From an uncultured Veillonella sp. (GTDB lineage Bacteria; Bacillota; Negativicutes; Veillonellales; Veillonellaceae), in assembly GCA_900549805.1 (NCBI GenBank), contig URPV01000020.1:1-19871 (forward strand): a DNA stretch of 19,871 nt, given 5' to 3'. Shown here piece by piece: positions 8,695-16,265 of the stretch (positions within the stretch are counted from its first letter, which is position 1; each line of letters begins with the position of its first letter). A model generated the notes under the pieces. It worked only from the letters and a program-made list of their open reading frames with translations, had not been told where the DNA came from and made no database searches. Position numbers and translations under genes: made by a program.

Positions 8695-8919
8695 GGTTAT
8701 CACTACGCGGTACCACCCTAATTAGTACTCAAGATCTTTAACGCAGATATACGGCGAACCTACTCCTAGTTCAATTCGCAGCTCCAAAATGAAAGGCTCT
8801 CAATCGCATGATGCGGGTTCTCAGCACGCCCCACTCTCTGTGCTCACGCTAGTGATTAAGGCCGATTTCTTCATCGCCTCATATGGGTATTTTACAGTGC
8901 CTTAAAAGACACCTATAAC
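8666..8919 (-). promoter_or_regulatory. T-box leader of pheST (specifier UUC)
   Basis: The minus strand holds the conserved T-box core AGGGTGGTACCGCG (8706-8719), whose TGGTA/UGGN part pairs with the uncharged tRNA acceptor end. Upstream is a stem I-like region with an AGAGAG element near 8830 and the 3' arm GAGAGCCTTTCATTTTGGAGC. The codon-sized UUC at 8791-8793, followed by a purine, fits a phenylalanine specifier. Downstream is the competing terminator. Uncharged tRNA-Phe should stabilise the antiterminator and let pheST be transcribed. The T-box core is certain. The specifier position is read by eye from the usual context and is somewhat less sure. Confidence 0.93.
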
Positions 8920-8926
8920 ACTGTAA
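8892..8926. repeat. Inverted repeat overlapping the pheST promoter
   Basis: TTACAGTG (8892-8899) and CACTGTAA (8919-8926) form a perfect 8-base inverted repeat with a 19-base spacer. The promoter-proximal arm touches the last base of the -10 box and covers the expected transcription start. It could be an operator or chance. Confidence 0.45.
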
Positions 8927-8955
8927 TTATACAGGATGTATTAAGGAATTGTCTA
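8926..8955 (-). promoter_or_regulatory. Promoter of pheST
   Basis: On the minus strand TAGACA (8950-8955) and a perfect TATAAT (8926-8931) are separated by 18 bases, a good sigma-A promoter. Transcription should start near 8919, giving a leader of roughly 275 bases that contains the T-box. Confidence 0.75.
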
Positions 8956-9034
8956 GCTATAAAGGACATTAAACCCTCTAGCATCATAAGCTAACTTCAT
9001 GAAATAACCTCACGGTCTAAGATAAGGACTACAC

Positions 9035-9679
9035 TTACAAGCTAAGCAAGGACTCTTTAGCCGCCTGGTACATGATTTTATACCCCAAGCTATTGGGATG
9101 GACATCTCCCTCATAGACCACTAACCCAAAGTCCGACGCCTCCTTAAGAGGGGTATAGAAATCAATCAAGGCTAGGCCCCTATTCTTTGCATAGGATCGT
9201 ATCTTAGCATTATAGGCCTCTAGGATAGGATTTTGATCAAAGGGATCGTAATCAAGGGGTGGTAAGAGGGCTACTACAAGTCCCCTTCCTTGGTTAGTCA
9301 GATCAACCCTATCCATCCCTAAGCTATCCTCCCACAGGCCTACTAGACCTTGTAATTTTTTAAAGCAATAGTCTGCTGATCGCCCCATAAGGATGTCGTT
9401 AGTGCCCCCCAAGAGGCAAAGGATAGATGCAGTTTTGCTAGCATCTCCTTCCGCCAGCCCTGAAGATTTATAAGGCTCAGGGGCCCTTACTTGAGCAGAC
9501 AGGATCCTCTCTAGACGATTATACATACCTTGAAGGGTATCCCCATCTATCCCATGATTTTCCATATAAGAGCCCTTAAAGGCTAGGTCATGGGCTAAGA
9601 GCTCCACCCATCCCTGTCCCTCAGGAACCCCATAGCCATGGGTTAAGGAATCCCCTAAAAAGATGTAGGTGGCCATCAT
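9035..9679 (-). CDS. SGNH/GDSL-type esterase or lipase
   Basis: This is a 214-residue SGNH hydrolase, a family of serine esterases/thioesterases acting on acyl or acetyl esters. The four family blocks are visible: GDSLTHG with the nucleophile Ser11, the block II Gly at 43 in NHGIDGDT, GGTND with Asn94, and EGDVHPN with Asp192 and His194. There is no signal peptide, so a cytoplasmic location is expected. The substrate cannot be deduced. The ATG at 9677-9679 overlaps the TGA of the preceding gene (ATGA). A second ATG follows at once (9674-9676), and no clear ribosome binding site precedes it, pointing to translational coupling. About 115 bases separate its stop from the T-box promoter, with no evident terminator. 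Confidence 0.88.
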   Translation of the reverse strand: MMATYIFLGDSLTHGYGVPEGQGWVELLAHDLAFKGSYMENHGIDGDTLQGMYNRLERILSAQVRAPEPYKSSGLAEGDASKTASILCLLGGTNDILMGRSADYCFKKLQGLVGLWEDSLGMDRVDLTNQGRGLVVALLPPLDYDPFDQNPILEAYNAKIRSYAKNRGLALIDFYTPLKEASDFGLVVYEGDVHPNSLGYKIMYQAAKESLLSL

Positions 9680-10032
9680 TGATGATGGTGGTGTTCACCA
9701 TGAGGAGCGTGGATAGCGTCCATGTTGAACTTCAATTGACCAGCTATAAAATCTTGTACCGCTTGGTCTACCGACCCTGTTACACCGGGATATACCTCTG
9801 CTCCAGCAGCTTTAACCCCAGCTACAGCAGGCTGACCAATGCCACCACAAATGATGACAGCGATATCATTATCTTTAACGAATTGAGCCTTAGCCACATG
9901 GCCATGTTCACCACCTGGCACCAACTCACCCTTAACTAAATTACCTTCCTCTACGGTAAAGACCTTAAAGAATTGTGTACGGCCAAAATGCTGGCCCACA
10001 TTACCACGGTCATAGGTTACTGCAATTTTCAT
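9676..10032 (-). CDS. NifX/NafY-like (dinitrogenase Fe-Mo cofactor biosynthesis fold) protein with His-rich tail
   Basis: The 118-residue protein matches the small NifB-C-terminal/NifX/NafY fold: MKIAVTYDRGNVGQHFGRTQ at the start, then CGGIGQPAVAGVKAAGAEVY around residues 62-81. Family members bind metal-sulfur cofactors, but stand-alone copies occur widely in anaerobes without nitrogenase, and their function is mostly unknown. The C-terminus HGEHHHHQ is a short His cluster that could bind nickel, zinc or iron. GGGAGG lies six bases before the ATG. Its stop overlaps the start of the SGNH hydrolase gene. No other nif genes are in the window, so a role in nitrogen fixation is not supported. Confidence 0.85.
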   Translation of the reverse strand: MKIAVTYDRGNVGQHFGRTQFFKVFTVEEGNLVKGELVPGGEHGHVAKAQFVKDNDIAVIICGGIGQPAVAGVKAAGAEVYPGVTGSVDQAVQDFIAGQLKFNMDAIHAPHGEHHHHQ

Positions 10033-10129
10033 AGATACCTCCCACTTAGATGTCGCAACATATTGATAGCTAGTAAAGGGAAACCTTCCATATACTAGTT
10101 ACTATACAAAGTATTTATATACGCTATTG

Positions 10130-10135
10130 ATTATA
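10130..10135 (-). promoter_or_regulatory. Possible -10 box upstream of the NifX-like gene
   Basis: A perfect TATAAT lies on the minus strand in the 150-base gap between nadE and the NifX-like gene. No convincing -35 box sits 16-18 bases upstream. The gap otherwise holds a weak TGTG/CACA hairpin followed by TTTTT just after nadE (about 10150-10170), which may be a weak terminator. Confidence 0.35.
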
Positions 10136-10182
10136 GACTTATACCTAGCAGAAAAATGTGTCTCCTAGCACAAGAAGCTTTC

Positions 10183-10938
10183 TTATTTTTTAAAGGCCGG
10201 CATCAACTCTAGCTTATGTAAATTCATAGCATGCATACGGTCAATCTTGGCCTTTATAGTTGGGTCTTGGCATTGGCCAGTCAAAATATAATGGTCCAAC
10301 TGCGCATAGGTAAAGCCCAATTTATCTTCATCCGTTTGACCAGAAAGGCCATCACTTGGCGTCTTATCGATGAGAAAGTCGGGTAGGCCCAATTCATACC
10401 CTAGTTGGCGGACTTCCTCCACCAAGATATTTTGTAGGGGGGAAAAGTCCCCTGCTGCATCGCCATACTTAGTGGAATAGCCTACATAGTCTTCCGATCG
10501 GTTACAGGTATTAGCCACACGGCCACCCATAGGTAGGCATTGGCCCACCGCATAGAGGGTGGTCATACGTATGCGGGCTGGCATATTAATGGCCCCATCA
10601 CGGCTCATACCTGTTGCTACTAGGCCAAATCCTTCTGCCCCTTCAATAGCAGCGGTGAGGGCCTTGGTAGTGTCTCCAATGTTGACTACTAGGTGCTTAA
10701 TGTCTAGATGTTCTACTAGGGCGATGGCATCCGCTATATCGGATTGGATGCCATCGGGCATAAGGACACCCAGAACCCGGTCCTTTCCTAAGGCTTCCAC
10801 GCAGAGGGCTGCTGTTACTGATGAGTCCTTGCCCCCAGAAATACCGACTACCGCTGTACAGCCTGGGCCATTATGGTCAAAGTAGTCACGAATCCAATCT
10901 ACCAATCTATCTTTTATCTCTTTAGGATTGTCTAACAT
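10183..10938 (-). CDS. nadE: NAD synthetase, ammonia-dependent
   Basis: NadE makes NAD from nicotinate adenine dinucleotide, ATP and ammonia, the last step of NAD synthesis. The 251-residue protein has the ATP-pyrophosphatase P-loop SGGKDSS (34-40), the substrate-binding NTCNRSED (143-150), KYGDAAGDFSPL (157-168) and KTPSDGLSGQTDEDKLG (192-208). No glutaminase domain is attached, so free ammonia is the expected nitrogen donor. AAGGATT precedes the ATG. It begins 33 bases after pncB, which supplies the pathway's entry step, so the two almost surely form one unit. The intermediate enzyme NadD is not in the window. Confidence 0.93.
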   Translation of the reverse strand: MLDNPKEIKDRLVDWIRDYFDHNGPGCTAVVGISGGKDSSVTAALCVEALGKDRVLGVLMPDGIQSDIADAIALVEHLDIKHLVVNIGDTTKALTAAIEGAEGFGLVATGMSRDGAINMPARIRMTTLYAVGQCLPMGGRVANTCNRSEDYVGYSTKYGDAAGDFSPLQNILVEEVRQLGYELGLPDFLIDKTPSDGLSGQTDEDKLGFTYAQLDHYILTGQCQDPTIKAKIDRMHAMNLHKLELMPAFKK

Positions 10939-10971
10939 ACCGAATCCTTTCTAATGGAGTATAGTGACCGC

Positions 10972-12420
10972 CTAACGGCCAATCTTATGTAAGAGGTCCA
11001 TCTTTTCCTGGTAGTAGGATGGACTCATATCCAGGTAGTGTTTATGAGGGTTATAGAATCGTTGTTCTTCATCCCAAATTTCATGTTCTAATTGAACCTT
11101 TACATAGGATCGGATTTCTTCTAGTGGGATATGAGGTAAGAGTCGTACCCCATCCTTAACCACCAGGCGTAGCATTTCCTTATAGGTGCAATTTTCAAAG
11201 GATAGTGTCTTCCATGGTTTTTCCGGGTCTACATAAGCATAGGGCTGAGACAGATCGACCGTTTCTTGACGACCAGCTATGAGTTCAGCCACCGCATGAC
11301 CATCTTCCCCATAGATGCGGTAGACCTTCTTAAGGCCTGGGTTGGTGATTTTTTCTACCGATTCAGATACTTTAATACGGGGTTCCCATTGACCATTCTT
11401 ATGCACAGCAGCAATCTTATAGACCGCACCAAATACAGGGTCAGATTTAGCTGTAATCATCCGCTCCCCTACACCAAAGGCATCAATCTTTGCATCTTGG
11501 TCTAAGAGGGAGGTAATAGTGGCCTCATCTAAGGAATTAGAGGCCACAATAATAGCATCTTGAAGGCCTGCTTGATCAAGCATAATCCGTGCTTTTTTAG
11601 ATAGGTAGGCCAAATCGCCAGAATCTAAGCGAATCCCTTTAAGGCGTTTGCCCATAGGGGATAAGACCTCCTGAGCTACCTTAATAGCATTGGGAATGCC
11701 GGAATGAAGCACATCATAAGTATCCACTAAGAGGACTACATTATCAGGATAGAGTTCTGCATAGGCCTTGAAGGCTTCGTATTCAGAATCATGGTACATA
11801 ACCCAAGAATGGGCCATGGTACCGGATACAGGAATCCCAAAGGCTTGGCCTGCAAGGACTGTAGCTGTGGAATTTACCCCTCCAATATAGGCCGCCCGCG
11901 CCCCATACACAGCAGCATCCACATTATGAGCACGACGGGCCCCAAAATCGGCTACGGCCCGTCCCTTAGCAGCCCGAACCACACGGGCGGCCTTAGTTGC
12001 TATGAGGGATTGATGGTTAATTTGTGTCAACACAAAGGTTTCTATGATTTGCGCATCAATCAAAGGAGCTACGATGGTCATAATCGGCTCATTGGGATAG
12101 ATCACAGAGCCTTCTGGAAAAGCATATACATCCCCCTTGAAGGAAAAGTCTTTGAGGTAGGATAAAAAGCTTTCAGGGAAGAGGTTCAGACTCCGAATAT
12201 AGGCTATATCTTGGTCGGAAAAATGTAGGTTTTCCAAGTAGGCTAAAACCTGTTCTAATCCGGCAAAGATAGCATAGCCACCATTATCAGGATTCTTGCG
12301 GAAGAAGACATCAAAGGCTACTAAGTCTTGGCTATGGCCACCTGCCCAATAGCCATTAGCCATAGTCAATTCATAGAGGTCCATGAGCATGGTGTCATTC
12401 CATTCATTACGCATTAGCAT
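10972..12420 (-). CDS. pncB: Nicotinate phosphoribosyltransferase
   Basis: PncB converts nicotinate and PRPP to nicotinate mononucleotide, the first step of the Preiss-Handler salvage route. The 482-residue length is usual for Firmicutes. Family motifs are NDTMLMDLYELTMANGYW (8-25), DFGARRAHN (158-166), SGTMAHS (199-205, His204 being the likely phosphorylated histidine) and LVDTYDVLHSGIPNA (231-245). The ATG at 12420 has AAGGAG ten bases upstream. It overlaps the end of the MFS gene by 14 bases, so coupling is likely. An alternative ATG two codons later is too far from the ribosome binding site. Confidence 0.95.
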   Translation of the reverse strand: MLMRNEWNDTMLMDLYELTMANGYWAGGHSQDLVAFDVFFRKNPDNGGYAIFAGLEQVLAYLENLHFSDQDIAYIRSLNLFPESFLSYLKDFSFKGDVYAFPEGSVIYPNEPIMTIVAPLIDAQIIETFVLTQINHQSLIATKAARVVRAAKGRAVADFGARRAHNVDAAVYGARAAYIGGVNSTATVLAGQAFGIPVSGTMAHSWVMYHDSEYEAFKAYAELYPDNVVLLVDTYDVLHSGIPNAIKVAQEVLSPMGKRLKGIRLDSGDLAYLSKKARIMLDQAGLQDAIIVASNSLDEATITSLLDQDAKIDAFGVGERMITAKSDPVFGAVYKIAAVHKNGQWEPRIKVSESVEKITNPGLKKVYRIYGEDGHAVAELIAGRQETVDLSQPYAYVDPEKPWKTLSFENCTYKEMLRLVVKDGVRLLPHIPLEEIRSYVKVQLEHEIWDEEQRFYNPHKHYLDMSPSYYQEKMDLLHKIGR

Positions 12421-13639
12421 GTTCTGCAGTCTCCTTATCTTGTCGAGAAATTAAATAGCATGCAGCAAAGAAGGCCAAGGCGGTAGTCCAAAAGACAGCG
12501 CCGTAGCCAAAGACATTGGCAATGAGGCCCGATGCAAAAGGCCCTACCACATTGCCCATCATCACTACGGATGACACGGCTCCAAATACCAGTCCTCGCT
12601 TATCTGGATTAACAGCCTGACCTATGAGGACGTTAGCCACCGGCATAACCAATCCCATAAAGATGCCCGTTAAAGCTCTAAAGAAGCCTAAGCCCCAAAT
12701 GTCCCACATAAGGTATTGAAGAATAAAGGTAAAACCTACTCCTAGGGTAGCTACCATTAGGATGGACCGCCGAGGAAAGCGCTGACTGATACGCCCTACA
12801 TTAAAGGAAGCTATAGCTGACGCGATGCCCGCCGAAAAGATGATAAGGCCCACAATGGTAGCTATTAAATTAGGGTCTACAGGCATATAGTTTTTTATGT
12901 AGAGGGGCAAGATGGGGCCAATACCGGTCAGCCCAAAATTGCAGAGAAACTGCATAAAGACTAGGAGTCGGACCCTCTTAATACCCAAGAAATACTTGAG
13001 GTTGCCTAAGGTAGAATTGCTCTCCTCCTGCTTACCCTTGCCGGGTATGGATGGCAAGAAGGCCCAGAGGGCCAAGAGGCAGAGACCAGCCACTAGGGCA
13101 AAGAAGACAAATGGCGCTCGATAGCCAAAATGATCGGCAACAAGACCACCCATAAGGGGCCCCAAGACCAAGCCCATGACCAGAGAGGCCTGATAGGTTC
13201 CCATAGCCCAGTCCACATGGTCTTCCGGAACCATCCAAGTGATGATGAGAAGACCGATAGGAACATAACCACCCACCAAGCCTTGAATTGTCCGACAAAC
13301 CAAGAGCTGGCCTGGCGACTGGGCAAAGGCTGCCGCTAAGGTGGCCAAACCCAATGTTATCAGGATAGCCATCATAATGGGCTTGGGCCCATATTGGTGG
13401 GCCTTGCGTGACCAAAAAGGCGCCGACAAGGCCACCATTAAAGGGGTCACACCGGCCACTAGGCCAGCCCAAGTAGCAGCAGCCCCTTGGTCAGCTACGC
13501 CTAAATCCTGAATAAAGAGAGGGATAAAGGAAAGAACTCCAATGATGATAGAACCCGCCCCCATTTGTATGACCGCCAAAAGATAGACTAGAGCCCGCCA
13601 ATGCATGGTCTTAGGACTTCCTTCACCCAGCTTATCCAT
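12407..13639 (-). CDS. Major facilitator superfamily transporter
   Basis: A 410-residue integral membrane protein with about 12 hydrophobic segments, beginning after a short cytoplasmic N-terminus (about residue 15). The loop between helices 2 and 3 (FWSRKAHQYGPKPIM) is a divergent form of MFS motif A. A hydrophilic central loop at about 200-215 separates the two six-helix halves. The sequence resembles drug-type (DHA1) exporters, whose substrates cannot be read from sequence. Its stop overlaps pncB by 14 bases, and nadE follows, so a role with nicotinate or a related pyridine is a reasonable guess and no more. GGTGAG lies before the ATG. Confidence 0.88.
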   Translation of the reverse strand: MDKLGEGSPKTMHWRALVYLLAVIQMGAGSIIIGVLSFIPLFIQDLGVADQGAAATWAGLVAGVTPLMVALSAPFWSRKAHQYGPKPIMMAILITLGLATLAAAFAQSPGQLLVCRTIQGLVGGYVPIGLLIITWMVPEDHVDWAMGTYQASLVMGLVLGPLMGGLVADHFGYRAPFVFFALVAGLCLLALWAFLPSIPGKGKQEESNSTLGNLKYFLGIKRVRLLVFMQFLCNFGLTGIGPILPLYIKNYMPVDPNLIATIVGLIIFSAGIASAIASFNVGRISQRFPRRSILMVATLGVGFTFILQYLMWDIWGLGFFRALTGIFMGLVMPVANVLIGQAVNPDKRGLVFGAVSSVVMMGNVVGPFASGLIANVFGYGAVFWTTALAFFAACYLISRQDKETAEHANA

Positions 13640-13679
13640 GCCCTCACCCCCTTTAATAACAGCTTACGCACCTATACAA

Positions 13680-13709
13680 ATAGCCCGCCTACAGGTGTAG
13701 TCAGGCTAT
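13680..13709 (-). terminator. Hairpin between thioesterase and MFS genes
   Basis: On the minus strand ATAGCCTG pairs with CGGGCTAT, and inside it CTACA pairs with TGTAG, making a long interrupted stem. TTTGTATAGG follows, a weak U-tract. It starts a few bases after the thioesterase stop, so it may end that transcript, or may act in the leader of the MFS-pncB-nadE unit. Confidence 0.45.
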
Positions 13710-13715
13710 AGAAAT

Positions 13716-14165
13716 CTAGCGGTCCTTCTGATTGAGGACCATCCAAGGCAAATCTGGTAAATCAAAGGGCTTTAAGGCATAGAAGGTACCTCGCACCATG
13801 GTAATAACATCGCCCACAGAATCATAGATATGAGCATTCATGACGATAATCTTGCGGCCATCATGGTCGACGTTGACCACGCCCCGCAAAGTATCACCAG
13901 CAATACCAGCTTTCACATAGTTAGCATCCAAGGTAATGGTGGCGGCAGACTTACCTAGCGTAGCCGCACAAACCCCCATAAGAGTATCGGCAAAGGTCAC
14001 CGATACACCACCGTGAAGGTCGCCACGGAAATTGGCGTGTTCTCCATGGGTATGAAAGAGACACTCAATATGTCCAGGACTCGCATCCACTAAGTCCATA
14101 TCGTTTGTCCACTTAAAATTATCTTCCTTGATCCACTGGCGGAACCAGGTAACTAATGTGTCCAT
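13716..14165 (-). CDS. PaaI-type hotdog-fold acyl-CoA thioesterase
   Basis: A 149-residue single hotdog domain. The core motif NFRGDLHGGVSVTFADTLMG (45-64) carries the conserved HGG (51-53) and the helix Asp60 expected of PaaI-family thioesterases, which hydrolyse small or aromatic acyl-CoAs. TITLDANYVKAG (77-88) is the typical following strand. The actual substrate is unknown. AGGAGG lies nine bases before the ATG. It stands alone: a strong terminator of the export operon lies upstream, and a weaker hairpin lies downstream. Confidence 0.88.
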   Translation of the reverse strand: MDTLVTWFRQWIKEDNFKWTNDMDLVDASPGHIECLFHTHGEHANFRGDLHGGVSVTFADTLMGVCAATLGKSAATITLDANYVKAGIAGDTLRGVVNVDHDGRKIIVMNAHIYDSVGDVITMVRGTFYALKPFDLPDLPWMVLNQKDR

Positions 14166-14193
14166 GGCGTATATCCTCCTTATATCTAGGTCT

Positions 14194-14199
14194 ATTGTA
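14194..14199 (-). promoter_or_regulatory. Possible -10 box for the thioesterase gene
   Basis: TACAAT on the minus strand lies about 30 bases before the thioesterase start, after the strong upstream terminator, where a promoter is required. No good -35 box is visible. Confidence 0.35.
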
Positions 14200-14256
14200 C
14201 ACCAGAGACCCTTAGAAAACTAATAAAAAATAGTCCTTTTATTGTGTACTGCAAGC

Positions 14257-14312
14257 AAAAAATCCCAGTTGAACAGGCCAGCCCTAGAGGCTAGCCTGGT
14301 CCAACTAGGATT
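14257..14312 (-). terminator. Strong intrinsic terminator of the MacA/B-type operon
   Basis: On the minus strand a stem of about 23 base pairs (three G-U pairs or more, one bulged base) runs from AATCCTAGTTGG to CAACTGGGATT around a TCTAG loop, followed by a run of six Ts. It begins 12 bases after the permease stop and is the clearest intrinsic terminator in the window. Confidence 0.92.
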
Positions 14313-14324
14313 TGATATAGTCTA

Positions 14325-15536
14325 TTATTCGTAATGCAGGGCGTCAATAGGATTGAGCTTGGCCGCCTTTTGAGCTGGATAGAGGCCGAAGATAAGACCA
14401 ATACCCATGGAAAAGGCAAAGGAAGCGATGATGGTCGGTATGGAAATAACGGTCTGCATTTTAGTAGCAGCAGAAATCCCATAGGCCGCCAAAATCCCAA
14501 TGATAATTCCAATAATACCACCCATGAGGGAGATGACCACAGCTTCGATAAGGAACTGGGTAACAATAACCCGGTAGGTAGCCCCCAGAGCCTTGCGGAC
14601 CCCGATTTCCCGGGTCCGTTCCGTAACGGACACAAGCATTATATTCATGATGCCGATGCCCCCTACGATGAGGGAGATAGCCGCTACAGCCCCCAAGAAG
14701 AGGGTTAAGGTACTAGTGGTTTCCTGCATGGTCTTCATGATGGAAGACATGTTGGTAATGTTAAAGTCATCCAGGTTAGGATCTTTAATCTTATGACGAA
14801 CCCGAAGGAGGTTTTCAATATCCGCTTGCAAACGGTCTATATTAGTGCCGTCCTTAGCCGCCACATAGATAGTCCGGAGATAGTCCTTCCCTTCCACCCG
14901 TTCCATAGCTGTCGTATAAGGAATGAGGATAACGTCATCTTGGTCAGCCCCCATAGCAGAGGACCCCTTAGATTCCAATACGCCAATAACAGTGAAAGGA
15001 ATGTTCTTAACCCGGATGGTGGTCCCAATAGGATTGTCTGTACCGTACAAGTTCTTAGCAACGGTAGACCCGATGATGGCCACCCGTTCTCGGGTATCGA
15101 TTTGCTTCTGGGTAAAGAAGTGACCATCCTTCATGGTCAAGGAGTTGATATCTTGATAGGACATATCCACACCGGATACGGTGGTATTGGTATTTTGGTT
15201 TTCATAGATGACCGTATAGGAACCATTGGTCACAGGAGAAGCCTCTTTGACCTCGTCCATCTTGGCTATAGCCTTATAATCCGCTACCTTGAGGGACTTT
15301 TGAGAACCTGCAGACGGCTTTACACCCGGTGTCCGTGGCGCCCCCGGCATGACGATTAAGAGGTTGGACCCCAAGGACGAAATGGAATCCGTTACCTGCT
15401 TGGTCACCCCATTACCGATGGAAACAAGAGTGATAACAGCGGCTACGCCTATGATAATCCCCAGCATAGTCAAAATGGACCGCATGCGGTTGGCGACGAT
15501 AGAGGCCCAGGCCATAAGGAATGATTCTTTATACAT
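14325..15536 (-). CDS. MacB/FtsX-type ABC transporter permease
   Basis: A 403-residue permease of the MacB type (type VII ABC fold), which transmits ATPase movement to an extracytoplasmic domain rather than moving substrate through the membrane. TM1 is at about 18-40 with TMLGIIIGVAAVITLVSIG. A large extracytoplasmic MacB-PCD domain (about 42-270) follows. TM2-TM4 lie in the last 130 residues, with the conserved ERTREIGVRKALGA between TM2 and TM3 and the C-terminal AAKLNPIDALHYE. The ATG at 15536 is chosen over a GTG two codons earlier because GGAGG sits five bases before it. It overlaps the ATPase stop by 8 bases. In true MacB the ATPase is fused, but here it is separate. Confidence 0.92.
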   Translation of the reverse strand: MYKESFLMAWASIVANRMRSILTMLGIIIGVAAVITLVSIGNGVTKQVTDSISSLGSNLLIVMPGAPRTPGVKPSAGSQKSLKVADYKAIAKMDEVKEASPVTNGSYTVIYENQNTNTTVSGVDMSYQDINSLTMKDGHFFTQKQIDTRERVAIIGSTVAKNLYGTDNPIGTTIRVKNIPFTVIGVLESKGSSAMGADQDDVILIPYTTAMERVEGKDYLRTIYVAAKDGTNIDRLQADIENLLRVRHKIKDPNLDDFNITNMSSIMKTMQETTSTLTLFLGAVAAISLIVGGIGIMNIMLVSVTERTREIGVRKALGATYRVIVTQFLIEAVVISLMGGIIGIIIGILAAYGISAATKMQTVISIPTIIASFAFSMGIGLIFGLYPAQKAAKLNPIDALHYE

Positions 15537-16254
15537 GGGCACCTCCTTCTAGACCTGCCATATGATGGTTAGGTTTGTCTTCTATGATAAGACCATCCTT
15601 AAGAACTACATTGCGGGACGCATAGGTAGCAATCTCTGGTTCATGAGTTACCAAGATGATGGTCCGCCCTTGCTTGTAGAGGTTCATAAAGATGTCCATA
15701 ACCTCAACGGTGGACTTAGAATCTAGGTTGCCTGTCGGTTCGTCCGCCATAATGATGGCTGGATCATTAGCCAAGGCTCGGGCGATAGCTACCCGCTGCC
15801 GTTGCCCACCGGACATTTCCGCCGGTAAGTGATCCATACGCTCCCCAAGACCTACGGCCGTCAAGAGCTCTTCCGCCCGGGCATTGCGGGTGGCCTTATC
15901 CACACCAGCATAGACCATAGGAAGGGCTACATTTTCCTTGGCGGTCAACTTGGATAGGAGGTTAAAGGACTGGAATACAAAGCCTATTTTTTTATTTCTT
16001 ACATAAGCCAGCTCATCGTCAGATAAGTTGGCTACTTCTTTTCCATCTAAGACATAGGAACCGGATGTAGGTCGGTCCAGGGCCCCCAGGATATTCATGA
16101 AGGTGGACTTACCAGAGCCTGAAGGACCCATAATAGAGGTAAACTCCCCTTCCCTAATGGACAAGTCGATGCCGTGCAAAACAGGCACCTTGAGCTTGCC
16201 ATTAACGTAGGTCTTGGTGACCCCCTTGATGGAAATAACTTCATTATCTACCAT
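15529..16254 (-). CDS. MacB/LolD-type ABC transporter ATPase
   Basis: A 241-residue nucleotide-binding subunit that partners the adjacent permease. Walker A GPSGSGKS (43-50), Q-loop FVFQSFNLL (92-100), signature MSGGQ (147-151), Walker B IIMADEPTGNLDS (167-179) and the switch His204 are all intact. The LDRPTSG segment after Walker A and the DEPTGNLDS form are typical of the LolD/MacB/FtsE group. AGGTGAT precedes the ATG, and only 11 bases separate it from the membrane fusion protein gene. The last codons overlap the permease start, so the subunits are made in step. Confidence 0.94.
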   Translation of the reverse strand: MVDNEVISIKGVTKTYVNGKLKVPVLHGIDLSIREGEFTSIMGPSGSGKSTFMNILGALDRPTSGSYVLDGKEVANLSDDELAYVRNKKIGFVFQSFNLLSKLTAKENVALPMVYAGVDKATRNARAEELLTAVGLGERMDHLPAEMSGGQRQRVAIARALANDPAIIMADEPTGNLDSKSTVEVMDIFMNLYKQGRTIILVTHEPEIATYASRNVVLKDGLIIEDKPNHHMAGLEGGAHV

Positions 16255-16265
16255 ACCATCACCTA

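Noticed and set aside
9676..10032. NifX-like gene as a sign of nitrogen fixation
   Set aside because: No nifHDK, nifB or nifEN genes are present, and stand-alone members of this fold are common in anaerobes that do not fix nitrogen.
13032..13472. A 146-codon minus-strand frame rich in Gly, Leu and Ser inside the MFS gene
   Set aside because: It overlaps the MFS gene in another frame, and its composition reflects the out-of-frame reading of membrane-helix codons.
14793..15359. A 188-codon open frame on the + strand inside the MacB-type permease
   Set aside because: It is antisense to the extracytoplasmic domain of a clear permease gene, with no family features.
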